This document shows positions 1 through 6,648 of a stretch of DNA of 8,882 bases, piece by piece. The first letter of the stretch is position 1. Each line of letters begins with the position of its first letter. The position numbers and the translations under genes are program-made. This DNA comes from Sphingosinicella sp041621755 (lineage in GTDB: Bacteria > Pseudomonadota > Alphaproteobacteria > Sphingomonadales > Sphingomonadaceae), in assembly GCA_041621755.1 (NCBI GenBank), contig JBFKAE010000130.1, forward strand, positions 1 through 8,882. The letters are read 5' to 3'. The notes below the pieces were generated by a model. It had not been told where the DNA came from. It did not search any database and was given only the letters and a program-made list of their open reading frames with translations.

Positions 1-1717
1 CAATATTCAGACGAACGCGCCTGTTGAAAAATTCTGACTTGAAGCCTATTTCATAGGCATCAATCTTCTCAGGCCGCGTAGTGGCTGCGGCAACCGCAGG
101 ATTGAAAGCTGTGGACTGGATTGCCGCACTCTTGAAGCCTTTGGAGTAAGAGGCATAGAGAAGCACGTCTCGGACCGGTTTGAATTCAATAGCAGCTCGC
201 GGCGTAAACCCGTCAGCATTCGCTTTGCCATTATAGGTATAGTTCGCCTGGACCACCGGCAAGCCGGGAACCTTGGTTGGATCCGCCACGCCCGTAAACA
301 TAAAACTGCGGTTGTCGGAGGTGTAGCGCCCACCCAGTGTCAACGCCAGCCGATCAGTAAAATCAAACGTTGCCTGCGTGTAAAATGCTATACTTTTCAA
401 ATTGTTGGATAATCCAACAGAATCATCAAAGGGCCGGGGTGCGGCAAAAGGCGGCGTATAGGGAGGAGGGCCCAGGAGCTGTAGGTTCGGCCCGTTCACA
501 AGCGCCAGCGTGTTATCCACGCCGAAGTGGAACGTGCTGAACTGGCTACCCTGGTCCTGATACATGAAAGCACCCATGACCCACCGCAGCGTGTCGTCAA
601 ATGTCATTATGCCACCGGGCTGGGACGAAAGCCTGAATTCGAGACTATATGTGTCGGACGTACCCGGCGACGTGAAGCTCAGGCTGTCCAGGATATTTCC
701 ATCGGCATCCTCGGAAAATTCACGCGAAGAGTCGATATAGCTGGCGATAACAGTGGTTTTGACCGCATCATTATCGAGTTCGAGCCGTCCGCTTACCTGT
801 GTGCTTTTGACGCGTCCAAGTCCCGGTGTCGTATAGGCACCCGAATAACGGTCATTGTCGAGCGCCTGCGGAGCGAAGGGTGACGCCAGATAGATCGGCA
901 AATTGGCAGGGTTACGAAGCGCTGCATGCGCTTTTGAATCGAAATACATGCCACTCAGCAGAAATGTGGCTGTCTCTGAAAGATCGAATTCCAGCTTGCC
1001 GCGAAGCGCATAGGTTGTGCTGCCATCTGTCTTGCCTGATACAGTATCTTTATTAAAGCCGTCGCGGTCGGAGTAGCCGGCTGAAAAGCGTCCCCGGATG
1101 GACGGGTTGAACGGAACCGAGACAGAGCCCGCCAGATTGACATAGTCCTTGTTTCCATATGTTCCCACAATCTTGCCGCCAAATTCGCTGTCAGGGTCTG
1201 CGGTATATATGGAGATCGCGCCGCCGACGGTATTGCGACCAAAGAGCGTGCCCTGCGGGCCGCGCAATACCTCAATGCGCTCAAGATCAACCAGGCCGTT
1301 CATGAAATTGGCGAAGCGCGGCTGGTAGATTTCATCGATATACATGCCCGAAGATGGATCGGCGCCGATATCGAAACGATTGGTGCCAACACCACGAATA
1401 TAGATTTCCGGTCGGGTAACCTGCGGTGCGTCATATTGGATGCCGACCATGCCCTTGGTCATGCTCTGCAAATCACTGACCGCAGCCCGTTCCAGGGCGA
1501 CGGCGGAAACAGCGGAAATTGCGACGGGAATGTCCTGAGCCGCCTCGCTGCGCTTTTGCGCTAATACTACGATTTCTTCCAGTTGCATGTTAGAAACATC
1601 AGCAACTGCGGCGTCAGATTCCTGAGCGTAAGCCCGCGACTCCGCCGAAACAAGGATCAGAGCCATGATAGACACCGAACGCCTCATGGCACGATAGTGG
1701 CTCGCTTTACGATTCAT
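1..1717 (-). CDS. TonB-dependent outer-membrane receptor (C-terminus outside window)
   Basis: Outer-membrane active transporter that takes up a scarce or bulky substrate using TonB/ExbBD energy. About 572 codons are visible without a stop or frameshift; family members are usually 700-850 residues, so roughly the last quarter of the barrel lies left of the window. A basic N-terminus and a hydrophobic stretch (about residues 14-25) end at a likely signal-peptidase site AYA|QE (about residue 31). The TonB box EEIVVLAQKR follows at about 47-56. The plug domain has the conserved YIRGVGTNRFDIG and ERIEVLRGPQGTLFGRNTVG motifs, followed by beta-barrel strands rich in aromatic residues. The ATG at 1717 is chosen over the in-frame ATG at 1723 because GGGGAG lies 7 nt upstream of the former but only 1 nt from the latter. 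It follows the LLM monooxygenase gene on the same strand after a 274-bp gap with its own palindrome, so it may have a separate promoter. The substrate is unknown, presumably the compound handled by the neighbouring oxidoreductases. Confidence 0.95.
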   Translation of the reverse strand, partial: MNRKASHYRAMRRSVSIMALILVSAESRAYAQESDAAVADVSNMQLEEIVVLAQKRSEAAQDIPVAISAVSAVALERAAVSDLQSMTKGMVGIQYDAPQVTRPEIYIRGVGTNRFDIGADPSSGMYIDEIYQPRFANFMNGLVDLERIEVLRGPQGTLFGRNTVGGAISIYTADPDSEFGGKIVGTYGNKDYVNLAGSVSVPFNPSIRGRFSAGYSDRDGFNKDTVSGKTDGSTTYALRGKLEFDLSETATFLLSGMYFDSKAHAALRNPANLPIYLASPFAPQALDNDRYSGAYTTPGLGRVKSTQVSGRLELDNDAVKTTVIASYIDSSREFSEDADGNILDSLSFTSPGTSDTYSLEFRLSSQPGGIMTFDDTLRWVMGAFMYQDQGSQFSTFHFGVDNTLALVNGPNLQLLGPPPYTPPFAAPRPFDDSVGLSNNLKSIAFYTQATFDFTDRLALTLGGRYTSDNRSFMFTGVADPTKVPGLPVVQANYTYNGKANADGFTPRAAIEFKPVRDVLLYASYSKGFKSAAIQSTAFNPAVAAATTRPEKIDAYEIGFKSEFFNRRVRLNI

Positions 1718-1724
1718 TTGCATT

Positions 1725-1730
1725 CTCCCC
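1725..1730 (-). promoter_or_regulatory. Ribosome binding site of the TonB receptor gene
   Basis: GGGGAG on the minus strand lies 7 nt upstream of the ATG at 1717. The alternative in-frame ATG at 1723 is only 1 nt from it, so this site decides the start in favour of 1717. Confidence 0.7.
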
Positions 1731-1853
1731 ATCAAAATATTCTTTTTTTACGAACCTCTCCCCGCTTATTTTGCGGAGGGAGCCAAATGGTCAAAAACGA
1801 CTGCGAAGCGCGGTGATTCTACGCCGCTAATTTCTCTACAACCGCCACCATTC

Positions 1854-1869
1854 GTAACCACTAGGTTAC
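1854..1869. promoter_or_regulatory. Palindromic candidate operator upstream of the TonB receptor
   Basis: Perfect inverted repeat GTAACC-ACTA-GGTTAC (6-bp arms, 4-bp spacer) in the 274-bp gap between the monooxygenase stop and the receptor start, 137 bp upstream of the start codon. On the minus strand an AT-rich stretch (AATAAATTATG) lies directly upstream and could act as a -10 with TTGCAT as a weak -35, putting the palindrome at or just after the transcription start. Size and symmetry suit a dimeric HTH repressor. The binding protein is unknown, and the sequence does not resemble the MarR-type palindrome at 7619-7639. Confidence 0.45.
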
Positions 1870-1991
1870 ATAATTTATTCAGCATTGCAACCATGCAACT
1901 ACACTGCGCTGCAGTCATTGTTCTTTTACTCAATTTAGGGCTAAGACGCAGGCTATGTCGCCCGTTACACACTTCCACCTGTTCCGCTCTG

Positions 1992-3107
1992 CTATGTACA
2001 TTTTTGACGCAATCCATCCTGCTCCAGCAGGGGCAATACACCTCTGGCGAACCGTTCAATTCCCTCGACATAGCCATCTGCCCATGTGAGCAACACGCCA
2101 TCGATGCCACAATCGGACATCAGCTTGAGCGCGCTGGTGATGCGCTCTGCCGTCCCCACCAGCGGGAAGCCTCCCGCCCCCGCCGCGAAGCGCATGCGCA
2201 AGGTTTCCAGAACATGTGGGGGGAAGCTCTTCGATTCCGCGAGTTGCGAGGCCAGCCAGGCATCCACGCACTCGCGGTCCTGCATTTCGACTGCATAATA
2301 GCGGAGAAAATCTTCCGCTTCCTTTTGCGTTTCGCGCTGAACCACGAAAGTGTTGGTCCACACCTGCACTTCCCGCCCGAACTCTTCGCGCGCCATTTTC
2401 TTGTAGCTGTCGACTTCTGCCCTGATCTGTTCGGCATCCTCGGTCTTGATGATCACGAAGCACATGTCCGCATGCGCGCAGGCAAAGCGGCGCCCCTGCT
2501 CGGAACCTCCGGCGTTCATGATCGGCACACGCGGCTTCTGTAACGGCTTGGGGAGAGTGAAACCGCCACGAACCCGGAAAAACTCACCATCATGGTCGAA
2601 CGGCGTATCGGATGCCCAGACCTTTTCGATGACCTGTAACCACTCCGCGAGATACTCATACCGTCCTTCATGCTCACGCAGAGGAGCACCGAACATTTCG
2701 AGTTCATGACGGTTCCATCCGCCCACGATGTTATAGCCAAGACGCCCGCCCGATATGTGATCAATCGTAGCCGTCTGCTTGGCGGCCAACAGCGGATGGA
2801 TGGTGGGCGCATGACTGGTCACGAATATGCCGATACGCTTGGTCGCCTGCGCGGTGGCGGCAGCCCATGTATAGGTATCCATCACGTCGCTGGAATAATG
2901 ATTGGGGTTGGATTCCAGATATCCCAGCCAACGGGCGAAGGGCACCACGGCCTCAAGGCCCGCTTCATCTGCCATCTGCGCAGCCTGGACCGACAAGGAC
3001 CAAGTCATATTGTTCACTTCAGGTGCCAGCGACATGCTGGATGCACGCCCATTGGAACAGAATGTGCCCAGCTTCAGCTTGTTATCGCTGAAAATCGGAT
3101 TTGCCAT
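1992..3107 (-). CDS. LLM-class FMN-dependent monooxygenase, RutA/SfnG/SsuD-like
   Basis: Bacterial luciferase-like flavin monooxygenase, 371 aa and full length. Enzymes of this family use FMNH2 supplied by a separate reductase and O2 to cleave C-N, C-S or C-C bonds in small organic molecules. Family hallmarks are ATIDHISGGRLGYNIVGGWN (about 113-132), followed by REHEGRYEYLAEWLQVI (144-160), GEFF (about 174-177), PKP (186-188), and the segment IMNAGGSEQGRRFA (196-209), which matches the flavin-phosphate-binding region of the group. The C-terminus has GIDGVLLTWADGYVEGI, like the end of RutA-type proteins. No signal peptide, so cytoplasmic. The ATG at 3107 has GGGAGAGGG 8 nt upstream. It lies 81 nt downstream of trxB in the same direction with no terminator between, so cotranscription is likely. 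No flavin reductase gene is in the window. The family is clear; the substrate (pyrimidine, sulfone, sulfonate, other) is not. Confidence 0.9.
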   Translation of the reverse strand: MANPIFSDNKLKLGTFCSNGRASSMSLAPEVNNMTWSLSVQAAQMADEAGLEAVVPFARWLGYLESNPNHYSSDVMDTYTWAAATAQATKRIGIFVTSHAPTIHPLLAAKQTATIDHISGGRLGYNIVGGWNRHELEMFGAPLREHEGRYEYLAEWLQVIEKVWASDTPFDHDGEFFRVRGGFTLPKPLQKPRVPIMNAGGSEQGRRFACAHADMCFVIIKTEDAEQIRAEVDSYKKMAREEFGREVQVWTNTFVVQRETQKEAEDFLRYYAVEMQDRECVDAWLASQLAESKSFPPHVLETLRMRFAAGAGGFPLVGTAERITSALKLMSDCGIDGVLLTWADGYVEGIERFARGVLPLLEQDGLRQKCT

Positions 3108-3188
3108 CGTTATAGCCCTCTCCCAATCGTGGCAATCTCACGACAATATTGCGCGGTTTGCCCGCGTCTTGTTTCCAGCTGTGGCCGG

Positions 3189-4145
3189 TCAAACAGTCTC
3201 GAGTGCAGCCTGATGCGCCAGAAAGCGCTCGGCCTCGAGCGCAGACATGCACCCCATGCCTGCGGCGGTCACTGCTTGGCGATAGGTCTTGTCCTTGACA
3301 TCCCCTGCCGCGAACACGCCGGGCACAGAGGTGGCTGTAGAGTCCGGTACTGTGAGGATATAGCCCTCCTCATCCATATCGAGCTGGCCGACGAACAGCG
3401 ATGTCGCGGGATCATGCCCGATGGCAACGAACAAGCCGTCCACCTCGATTTCGCTGTCGGCTCCGGTGATCGTATTCGTCAGGCGAACCCCTGTGACTCC
3501 CGGCGGCGACGGCGTACCCAACACTTCTTCCACCGCTGCATTCCAGATGATCTCGATCTTGGGATTTGCGAAAAGCCGCGCCTGATTCACCTTGTCCGCG
3601 CGAAGCGTGTCGCGCCGGTGGATGAGATAGACCTTGGACGCGAAGTTGGTGAGGAACAGCGCCTCTTCGACGGCGGAGTTGCCCCCTCCCACAACTCCCA
3701 CGACCTTGCCGCGGTAGAAGAAACCGTCGCATGTAGCGCAAGCTGAAACGCCAAAGCCACGGAACGTCTCTTCCGTCGGCAGGCCGAGCCAACGCGCCTG
3801 CGCCCCGGTCGCGATGATGATCGTGTCACCTGTATAGAGTGTTCCAGAGTCCCCCTGCGCGGAAAAGGGGCGGAAAGACAGGTCCACATGTGTGATGGTA
3901 TCACTGATGAGCTGCGTCCCGATCTCTTCTGCCTGCGCGCTCATTTTCATCATCAGGTCGGGCCCCAGAATCGAAGTTTCACCCGGCCAGTTCTCGACTT
4001 CGGTGGTGATGGTCAATTGACCACCCGGCTGCATGCCTTGCACCAACATCGGGTCAAGCGCAGCGCGAGCGGCATAGACCGCAGCTGTGTAGCCCGCTGG
4101 ACCAGAACCAATAATCAATACCCTACTATGCCTGACCTGAGCCAT
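3189..4145 (-). CDS. trxB: Thioredoxin-disulfide reductase (NADPH, FAD)
   Basis: Low-molecular-weight thioredoxin reductase, 318 aa, the usual length. It passes electrons from NADPH through FAD and a redox disulfide to thioredoxin-like proteins in the cytoplasm. Visible in order: FAD-binding GSGPAGYTAAVYAARA (about 13-28), GGQLTITTEVENWPG (41-55), an ATG motif (about 112-114), the redox-active CATC (C136, C139), NADPH-binding GGGNSAVEEA (153-162) with HRRDTLRA (176-183), and the C-terminal FAD motif GVFAAGDVKDKTYRQAVTAAG. All key residues are present. The ATG at 4145 is fixed by an in-frame TAG two codons upstream; the best Shine-Dalgarno (AGAGG) is unusually far, 13 nt away. Being placed inside an oxidoreductase cluster suggests a dedicated copy serving the AhpD-like peroxidase upstream, but it could also be the cell's only trxB. 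The leader contains structured repeats described separately. Confidence 0.95.
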   Translation of the reverse strand: MAQVRHSRVLIIGSGPAGYTAAVYAARAALDPMLVQGMQPGGQLTITTEVENWPGETSILGPDLMMKMSAQAEEIGTQLISDTITHVDLSFRPFSAQGDSGTLYTGDTIIIATGAQARWLGLPTEETFRGFGVSACATCDGFFYRGKVVGVVGGGNSAVEEALFLTNFASKVYLIHRRDTLRADKVNQARLFANPKIEIIWNAAVEEVLGTPSPPGVTGVRLTNTITGADSEIEVDGLFVAIGHDPATSLFVGQLDMDEEGYILTVPDSTATSVPGVFAAGDVKDKTYRQAVTAAGMGCMSALEAERFLAHQAALETV

Positions 4146-4246
4146 GATCTAATTTTGACCTCTTTGATGAATGCCCGCTCCCGCAAAACCGGACAGGTAA
4201 AAGAGCTAGGGCAAGATATTGAATGTCAGGTCAGGACGCCCTGACA
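4131..4246 (-). promoter_or_regulatory. trxB leader with mutually exclusive pairing elements
   Basis: On the minus-strand transcript, CCTGACCTGA (4235 to 4226) is exactly complementary to TCAGGTCAGG (4140 to 4131), which spans trxB codons 2-5. Part of the same element (CCTGAC, 4235-4230) can instead close a local hairpin with GTCAGG (4245-4240) around a GCGT loop. The two pairings cannot coexist, an arrangement seen in translational or attenuation switches. The repeats are seen directly; the switch is inferred. No known riboswitch family is recognised. Confidence 0.4.
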
Positions 4247-4249
4247 CCC

Positions 4250-4278
4250 CCCTGCCGGAATCTGAAATTCCGGCAGGG
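4250..4278 (-). terminator. Perfect 12-bp stem-loop between ahpD-like gene and trxB
   Basis: CCCTGCCGGAAT and its exact complement ATTCCGGCAGGG flank a 5-nt loop, 45 nt downstream of the AhpD-like stop codon. The stem is long and GC-rich, but neither strand has a U-run after it: the minus strand continues in GGGG and the plus strand in AGCATGG. It may be a non-canonical or partial terminator, an mRNA 3'-end stabiliser, or a processing barrier that sets different levels for the genes on either side. Confidence 0.45.
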
Positions 4279-4322
4279 AGCATGGTGTTTCAGATATTGC
4301 GTGACAGAAGATTCCCTCACCC

Positions 4323-4973
4323 CTATTTTTGCATTTGGCCAAGTTCCATAAAGCGCTTCACAGCCTTCATGGTTGCCTCTTCGCCAAATTGCTTCTTCGC
4401 TTCCTCGACCAAAAGGGCCGGGTTCTCACGCCCCGTACCTTCGCCATGACCATATTGGCCGCGCTGGCGAATGACGGCATGGATTGGCCCGATGTCGGAG
4501 ATGTCGATTTCGGATGCGCCATAACCGTGCATCATGTTGTTCATGAAGCCGAACAGGCCGCACATCATGACGACGTCGGTCACCGATCGTTCGGACCAGC
4601 CCGCTTCCAGAATGGCATCGACGTCGCTCTGCATCATCTTATAGGGCTCACGCGCCAACTTGCGAACATAGGCCAGAACCGGTTTCAGCTTGTCATCCAC
4701 AGGAGCTGTTTCGATATCCTGCATTATATCTTCAAACAGCTTGGGATTGATCCCATAGGCCACAGCAACCGGATAATGAGCGGTGTAGCAATGAGTACAG
4801 CCGTTCATTGCGGAAAAATAGGCGCCGATCAGCTCCTTCTCGCCATCGCTGAATTCCGATTCAGAACGCATGATGGCAGCGGCAAGGGGTCCCCAGGCAG
4901 CATAAGCCTCGGGATGCAGATTCCAGGCCTGAGGGCCTGTAGTGTTTTCATCCAATGAACTCAGGAACGGCAT
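4323..4973 (-). CDS. AhpD-like / carboxymuconolactone decarboxylase-family peroxidase
   Basis: Alkylhydroperoxidase-type protein of the CMD/AhpD fold, 216 aa. AhpD proteins reduce peroxides with a cysteine pair that is recharged by a dithiol partner. The catalytic pattern E-x11-C-x2-C-x3-H is complete: E47, C59, C62 and H66, inside GCTHCYTAH. This favours peroxidase or disulfide chemistry over true decarboxylase activity, because decarboxylases of the family lack the CxxC. The N-terminal half holds the core; a charged tail of about 40 residues (ending in KRFMELGQMQK) is longer than in short family members. The start is the ATG at 4973, with GAGGAG 6 nt upstream; a TTG two codons earlier (4979) overlaps that spacing and is rejected. 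It lies 63 nt after the FAD oxidoreductase stop, same strand, presumably the same transcript. Likely job: removal of peroxide made by the neighbouring flavoenzymes, with TrxB as a possible electron source. Confidence 0.88.
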   Translation of the reverse strand: MPFLSSLDENTTGPQAWNLHPEAYAAWGPLAAAIMRSESEFSDGEKELIGAYFSAMNGCTHCYTAHYPVAVAYGINPKLFEDIMQDIETAPVDDKLKPVLAYVRKLAREPYKMMQSDVDAILEAGWSERSVTDVVMMCGLFGFMNNMMHGYGASEIDISDIGPIHAVIRQRGQYGHGEGTGRENPALLVEEAKKQFGEEATMKAVKRFMELGQMQK

Positions 4974-4979
4974 AAACAA

Positions 4980-4985
4980 CTCCTC
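4980..4985 (-). promoter_or_regulatory. Ribosome binding site of the AhpD-like gene
   Basis: GAGGAG on the minus strand with a 6-nt spacer to the ATG at 4973. The near-ideal spacing sets the start at 4973 rather than at the in-frame TTG at 4979. Confidence 0.75.
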
Positions 4986-5036
4986 TTATCTGTATTGTCG
5001 ATTCACTAAAGCCCGAACCATCATCAGGCGGGCGGA

Positions 5037-6452
5037 TTACTTCGCGGCTTCCCATCCATTTCGATTGTCAAACGCATTTTTACCGGCAAGATGGGCATGG
5101 AATACGCCATCGGGGTCCCATTTCGCCCTGATCCCTTTATAGCGCTGCCAGGCATCGTCGGTGAGGCATTTGACCTCACGGAATGTCTGGTCGGAATCGC
5201 CCCAATTCTGGCCTACCGTATAGGGCTCCAATTGGCCCATTACATCGCGCAGCCAGTCCTGCATACGGCCATGATCCTCGATATTCTTATATATCGTGTA
5301 CTTACCGACACACAGTTCAGTAGAGAGAGACATGGCCATGTCAGGAGCCTCGGGACGCGGCATTTTGAATATAAGAAATGTATAGCCGATGTCGTCGTCG
5401 AACTGTGTCATGATCAGGCTGCGCATCGCATCAATGATCTCTTCCTTGGGACCATCCACCCACGCCGAATCCACCCTGTAATGGAAATCCTGCGGATGCA
5501 GTTTGTCCACCAATGCCAGCTGCTCGGGCAAGGTCGTCGGCTGGGCATCGGCGATCATTAGCGCCTTGTCGCGATAGGGACATTCCTTCAACGGGGCCAG
5601 CGCCGCCTCGGACTCCTCATATGTGTCGCCGAAAGCCGCCCCCCACATGATGAATACCAGTCTGCCATCATATCCCTCGACCGGGATTGGCGGCGGCGCG
5701 GCCACTGCATTGAAATACACCTTGTCGGAAATATTATGGTGCTGCTCCCACATCCAGGTCAGCACTTTATCATAATATTCGACAGGATAGACCTGCAACG
5801 ACACGGCCATCCCGTCAGTAATCGGCCGGGTGCAAATGTGGAATCGTGTGATCAGCCCGCAAAAGCCGGGACCTGTCCCGCGCGCAGCCCAGAAAAGATC
5901 GCTATTTTGCGTTTCGTCGGCGCGAACCAGTTCACCATCAGCTGTCACCACATCCACAGCGACGACCTGCTCGCAGGCATAACCCCAGTTGCGAAAGTTC
6001 CAGCCCATTCCACCTTGAAGGAGAAACCCTCCCAGACCAACCGACGGACAACCGCCCGCCGCCATATAGCGCCCGAACTGCTTCAGATAAGGATTGAGCT
6101 CATTGCCGCCTCCCACGGAAGGGGTCGCGCTGACGATCTGGGTATCGGGGTTATAGGAGATATCCTTGTAGCCGCCCAGATCGATGAGAAGCCCCTCATC
6201 GCGCAGGCTCCACACTGGAAAACTGTGCCCACCAGCGCGCACCGCGACTTTCCATCCGCGCTCCTGCGCAAGACGGACACCTTCGACGAGATCATTTTCG
6301 CTGGCCGCCATCAATACGGCTGCAGGCTTTCGTTCGGGCCTGTTGAGATGCCAGATCCTGCCGACCCGGGCTTCCTCATACCCCTGATCGTCCCGGAGAA
6401 AGAGTTGACCATCGAAACGACGTCCGGTGTCCGAAACAGAATCCTTTGACAT
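5037..6452 (-). CDS. FAD-binding oxidoreductase of the BBE-like (PCMH/VAO) family
   Basis: Berberine-bridge-enzyme-like flavoprotein, 471 aa, typical full length. Such enzymes oxidise alcohols, sugars or C-H/C-N bonds, and usually pass electrons to O2, giving H2O2. The PCMH FAD domain starts around AAVLMAASENDLVEGV (44-59). RAGGHSF places His76 at the usual histidyl-FAD attachment site, and AAGGCPSVGLGGFLLQGG places Cys135 at the cysteinyl-FAD site, so the flavin is probably bicovalently bound. The substrate domain follows, and the C-terminal BBE domain is seen as RAKWDPDGVFHAH near residues 440-455. No signal peptide, so probably cytoplasmic. The ATG at 6452 has AGAGG 4 nt upstream. A 196-bp gap separates it from the dehydrogenase upstream, without a clear terminator; the AhpD-like gene follows closely. 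The family assignment is firm, the substrate unknown. Confidence 0.92.
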   Translation of the reverse strand: MSKDSVSDTGRRFDGQLFLRDDQGYEEARVGRIWHLNRPERKPAAVLMAASENDLVEGVRLAQERGWKVAVRAGGHSFPVWSLRDEGLLIDLGGYKDISYNPDTQIVSATPSVGGGNELNPYLKQFGRYMAAGGCPSVGLGGFLLQGGMGWNFRNWGYACEQVVAVDVVTADGELVRADETQNSDLFWAARGTGPGFCGLITRFHICTRPITDGMAVSLQVYPVEYYDKVLTWMWEQHHNISDKVYFNAVAAPPPIPVEGYDGRLVFIMWGAAFGDTYEESEAALAPLKECPYRDKALMIADAQPTTLPEQLALVDKLHPQDFHYRVDSAWVDGPKEEIIDAMRSLIMTQFDDDIGYTFLIFKMPRPEAPDMAMSLSTELCVGKYTIYKNIEDHGRMQDWLRDVMGQLEPYTVGQNWGDSDQTFREVKCLTDDAWQRYKGIRAKWDPDGVFHAHLAGKNAFDNRNGWEAAK

Positions 6453-6648
6453 ATATCCTCTACCCTTTTCACCATCTCGGACCTTTTAAGGACCTGATAT
6501 TATTGAAGACCAAAACCGCCATCCATTGCCCGGCCTGTCTCCGTTCAACAGCTTGTCATCAGCCGTTGCACAAAGTGAAGTCGAATGGCTACACAAAAGG
6601 ACAGGTCACTGCAACCCGATAACTACATTTGCCGGATCGCAATCAGCG
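6453..6648 (-). other. Spacer between dehydrogenase and BBE-like gene
   Basis: 196 bp without a credible gene. No strong hairpin with a U-run is seen after the dehydrogenase stop, so read-through is possible. On the minus strand a direct repeat GGTCC-N6-GGTCC (6494-6490 and 6483-6479, 11-bp period) lies about 30 bp upstream of the BBE-like start, a spacing that would suit protein binding on one DNA face. No convincing -35/-10 pair was found. Confidence 0.35.

Larger units (their letters stand above)
1718..1991 (-). promoter_or_regulatory. Intergenic leader region of the TonB receptor
   Basis: A 274-bp non-coding stretch between the monooxygenase stop and the receptor start. Besides the palindrome at 1854-1869 it holds a shorter inverted repeat, ACTGC-gct-GCAGT (1903-1915), an imperfect stem around 1758-1780 with a 7-nt AT loop, and an A-rich run (minus strand) just upstream of the ribosome binding site. 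No convincing U-tailed terminator follows the monooxygenase gene, so read-through into the receptor gene is possible. ORFs crossing the region lack recognisable domains. Confidence 0.5.

Noticed and set aside
46..333. Possible frameshift in the TonB receptor near the left edge
   Set aside because: I translated the receptor frame from 1717 to the window edge and found it continuous, with family-like beta-barrel sequence throughout; the competing ORF is an alternative frame.
1756..1780. Stem-loop upstream of the receptor gene as a terminator
   Set aside because: The stem is imperfect (one C/A mismatch, one wobble) and on the transcribed strand it is followed by an A-run, not a U-run.
1893..2543. 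Plus-strand 216-aa open frame
   Set aside because: Antisense to the monooxygenase C-terminus, with no recognisable family and no good ribosome binding site.
2670..3746. Plus-strand 358-aa open frame
   Set aside because: It is antisense to both trxB and the LLM monooxygenase, crosses their gap, is rich in H, R and C, and shows no domain. The minus-strand genes have complete motifs, so it is a shadow.
5736..6449. Plus-strand 237-aa open frame
   Set aside because: Antisense to the BBE-like gene, low-complexity and motif-free.
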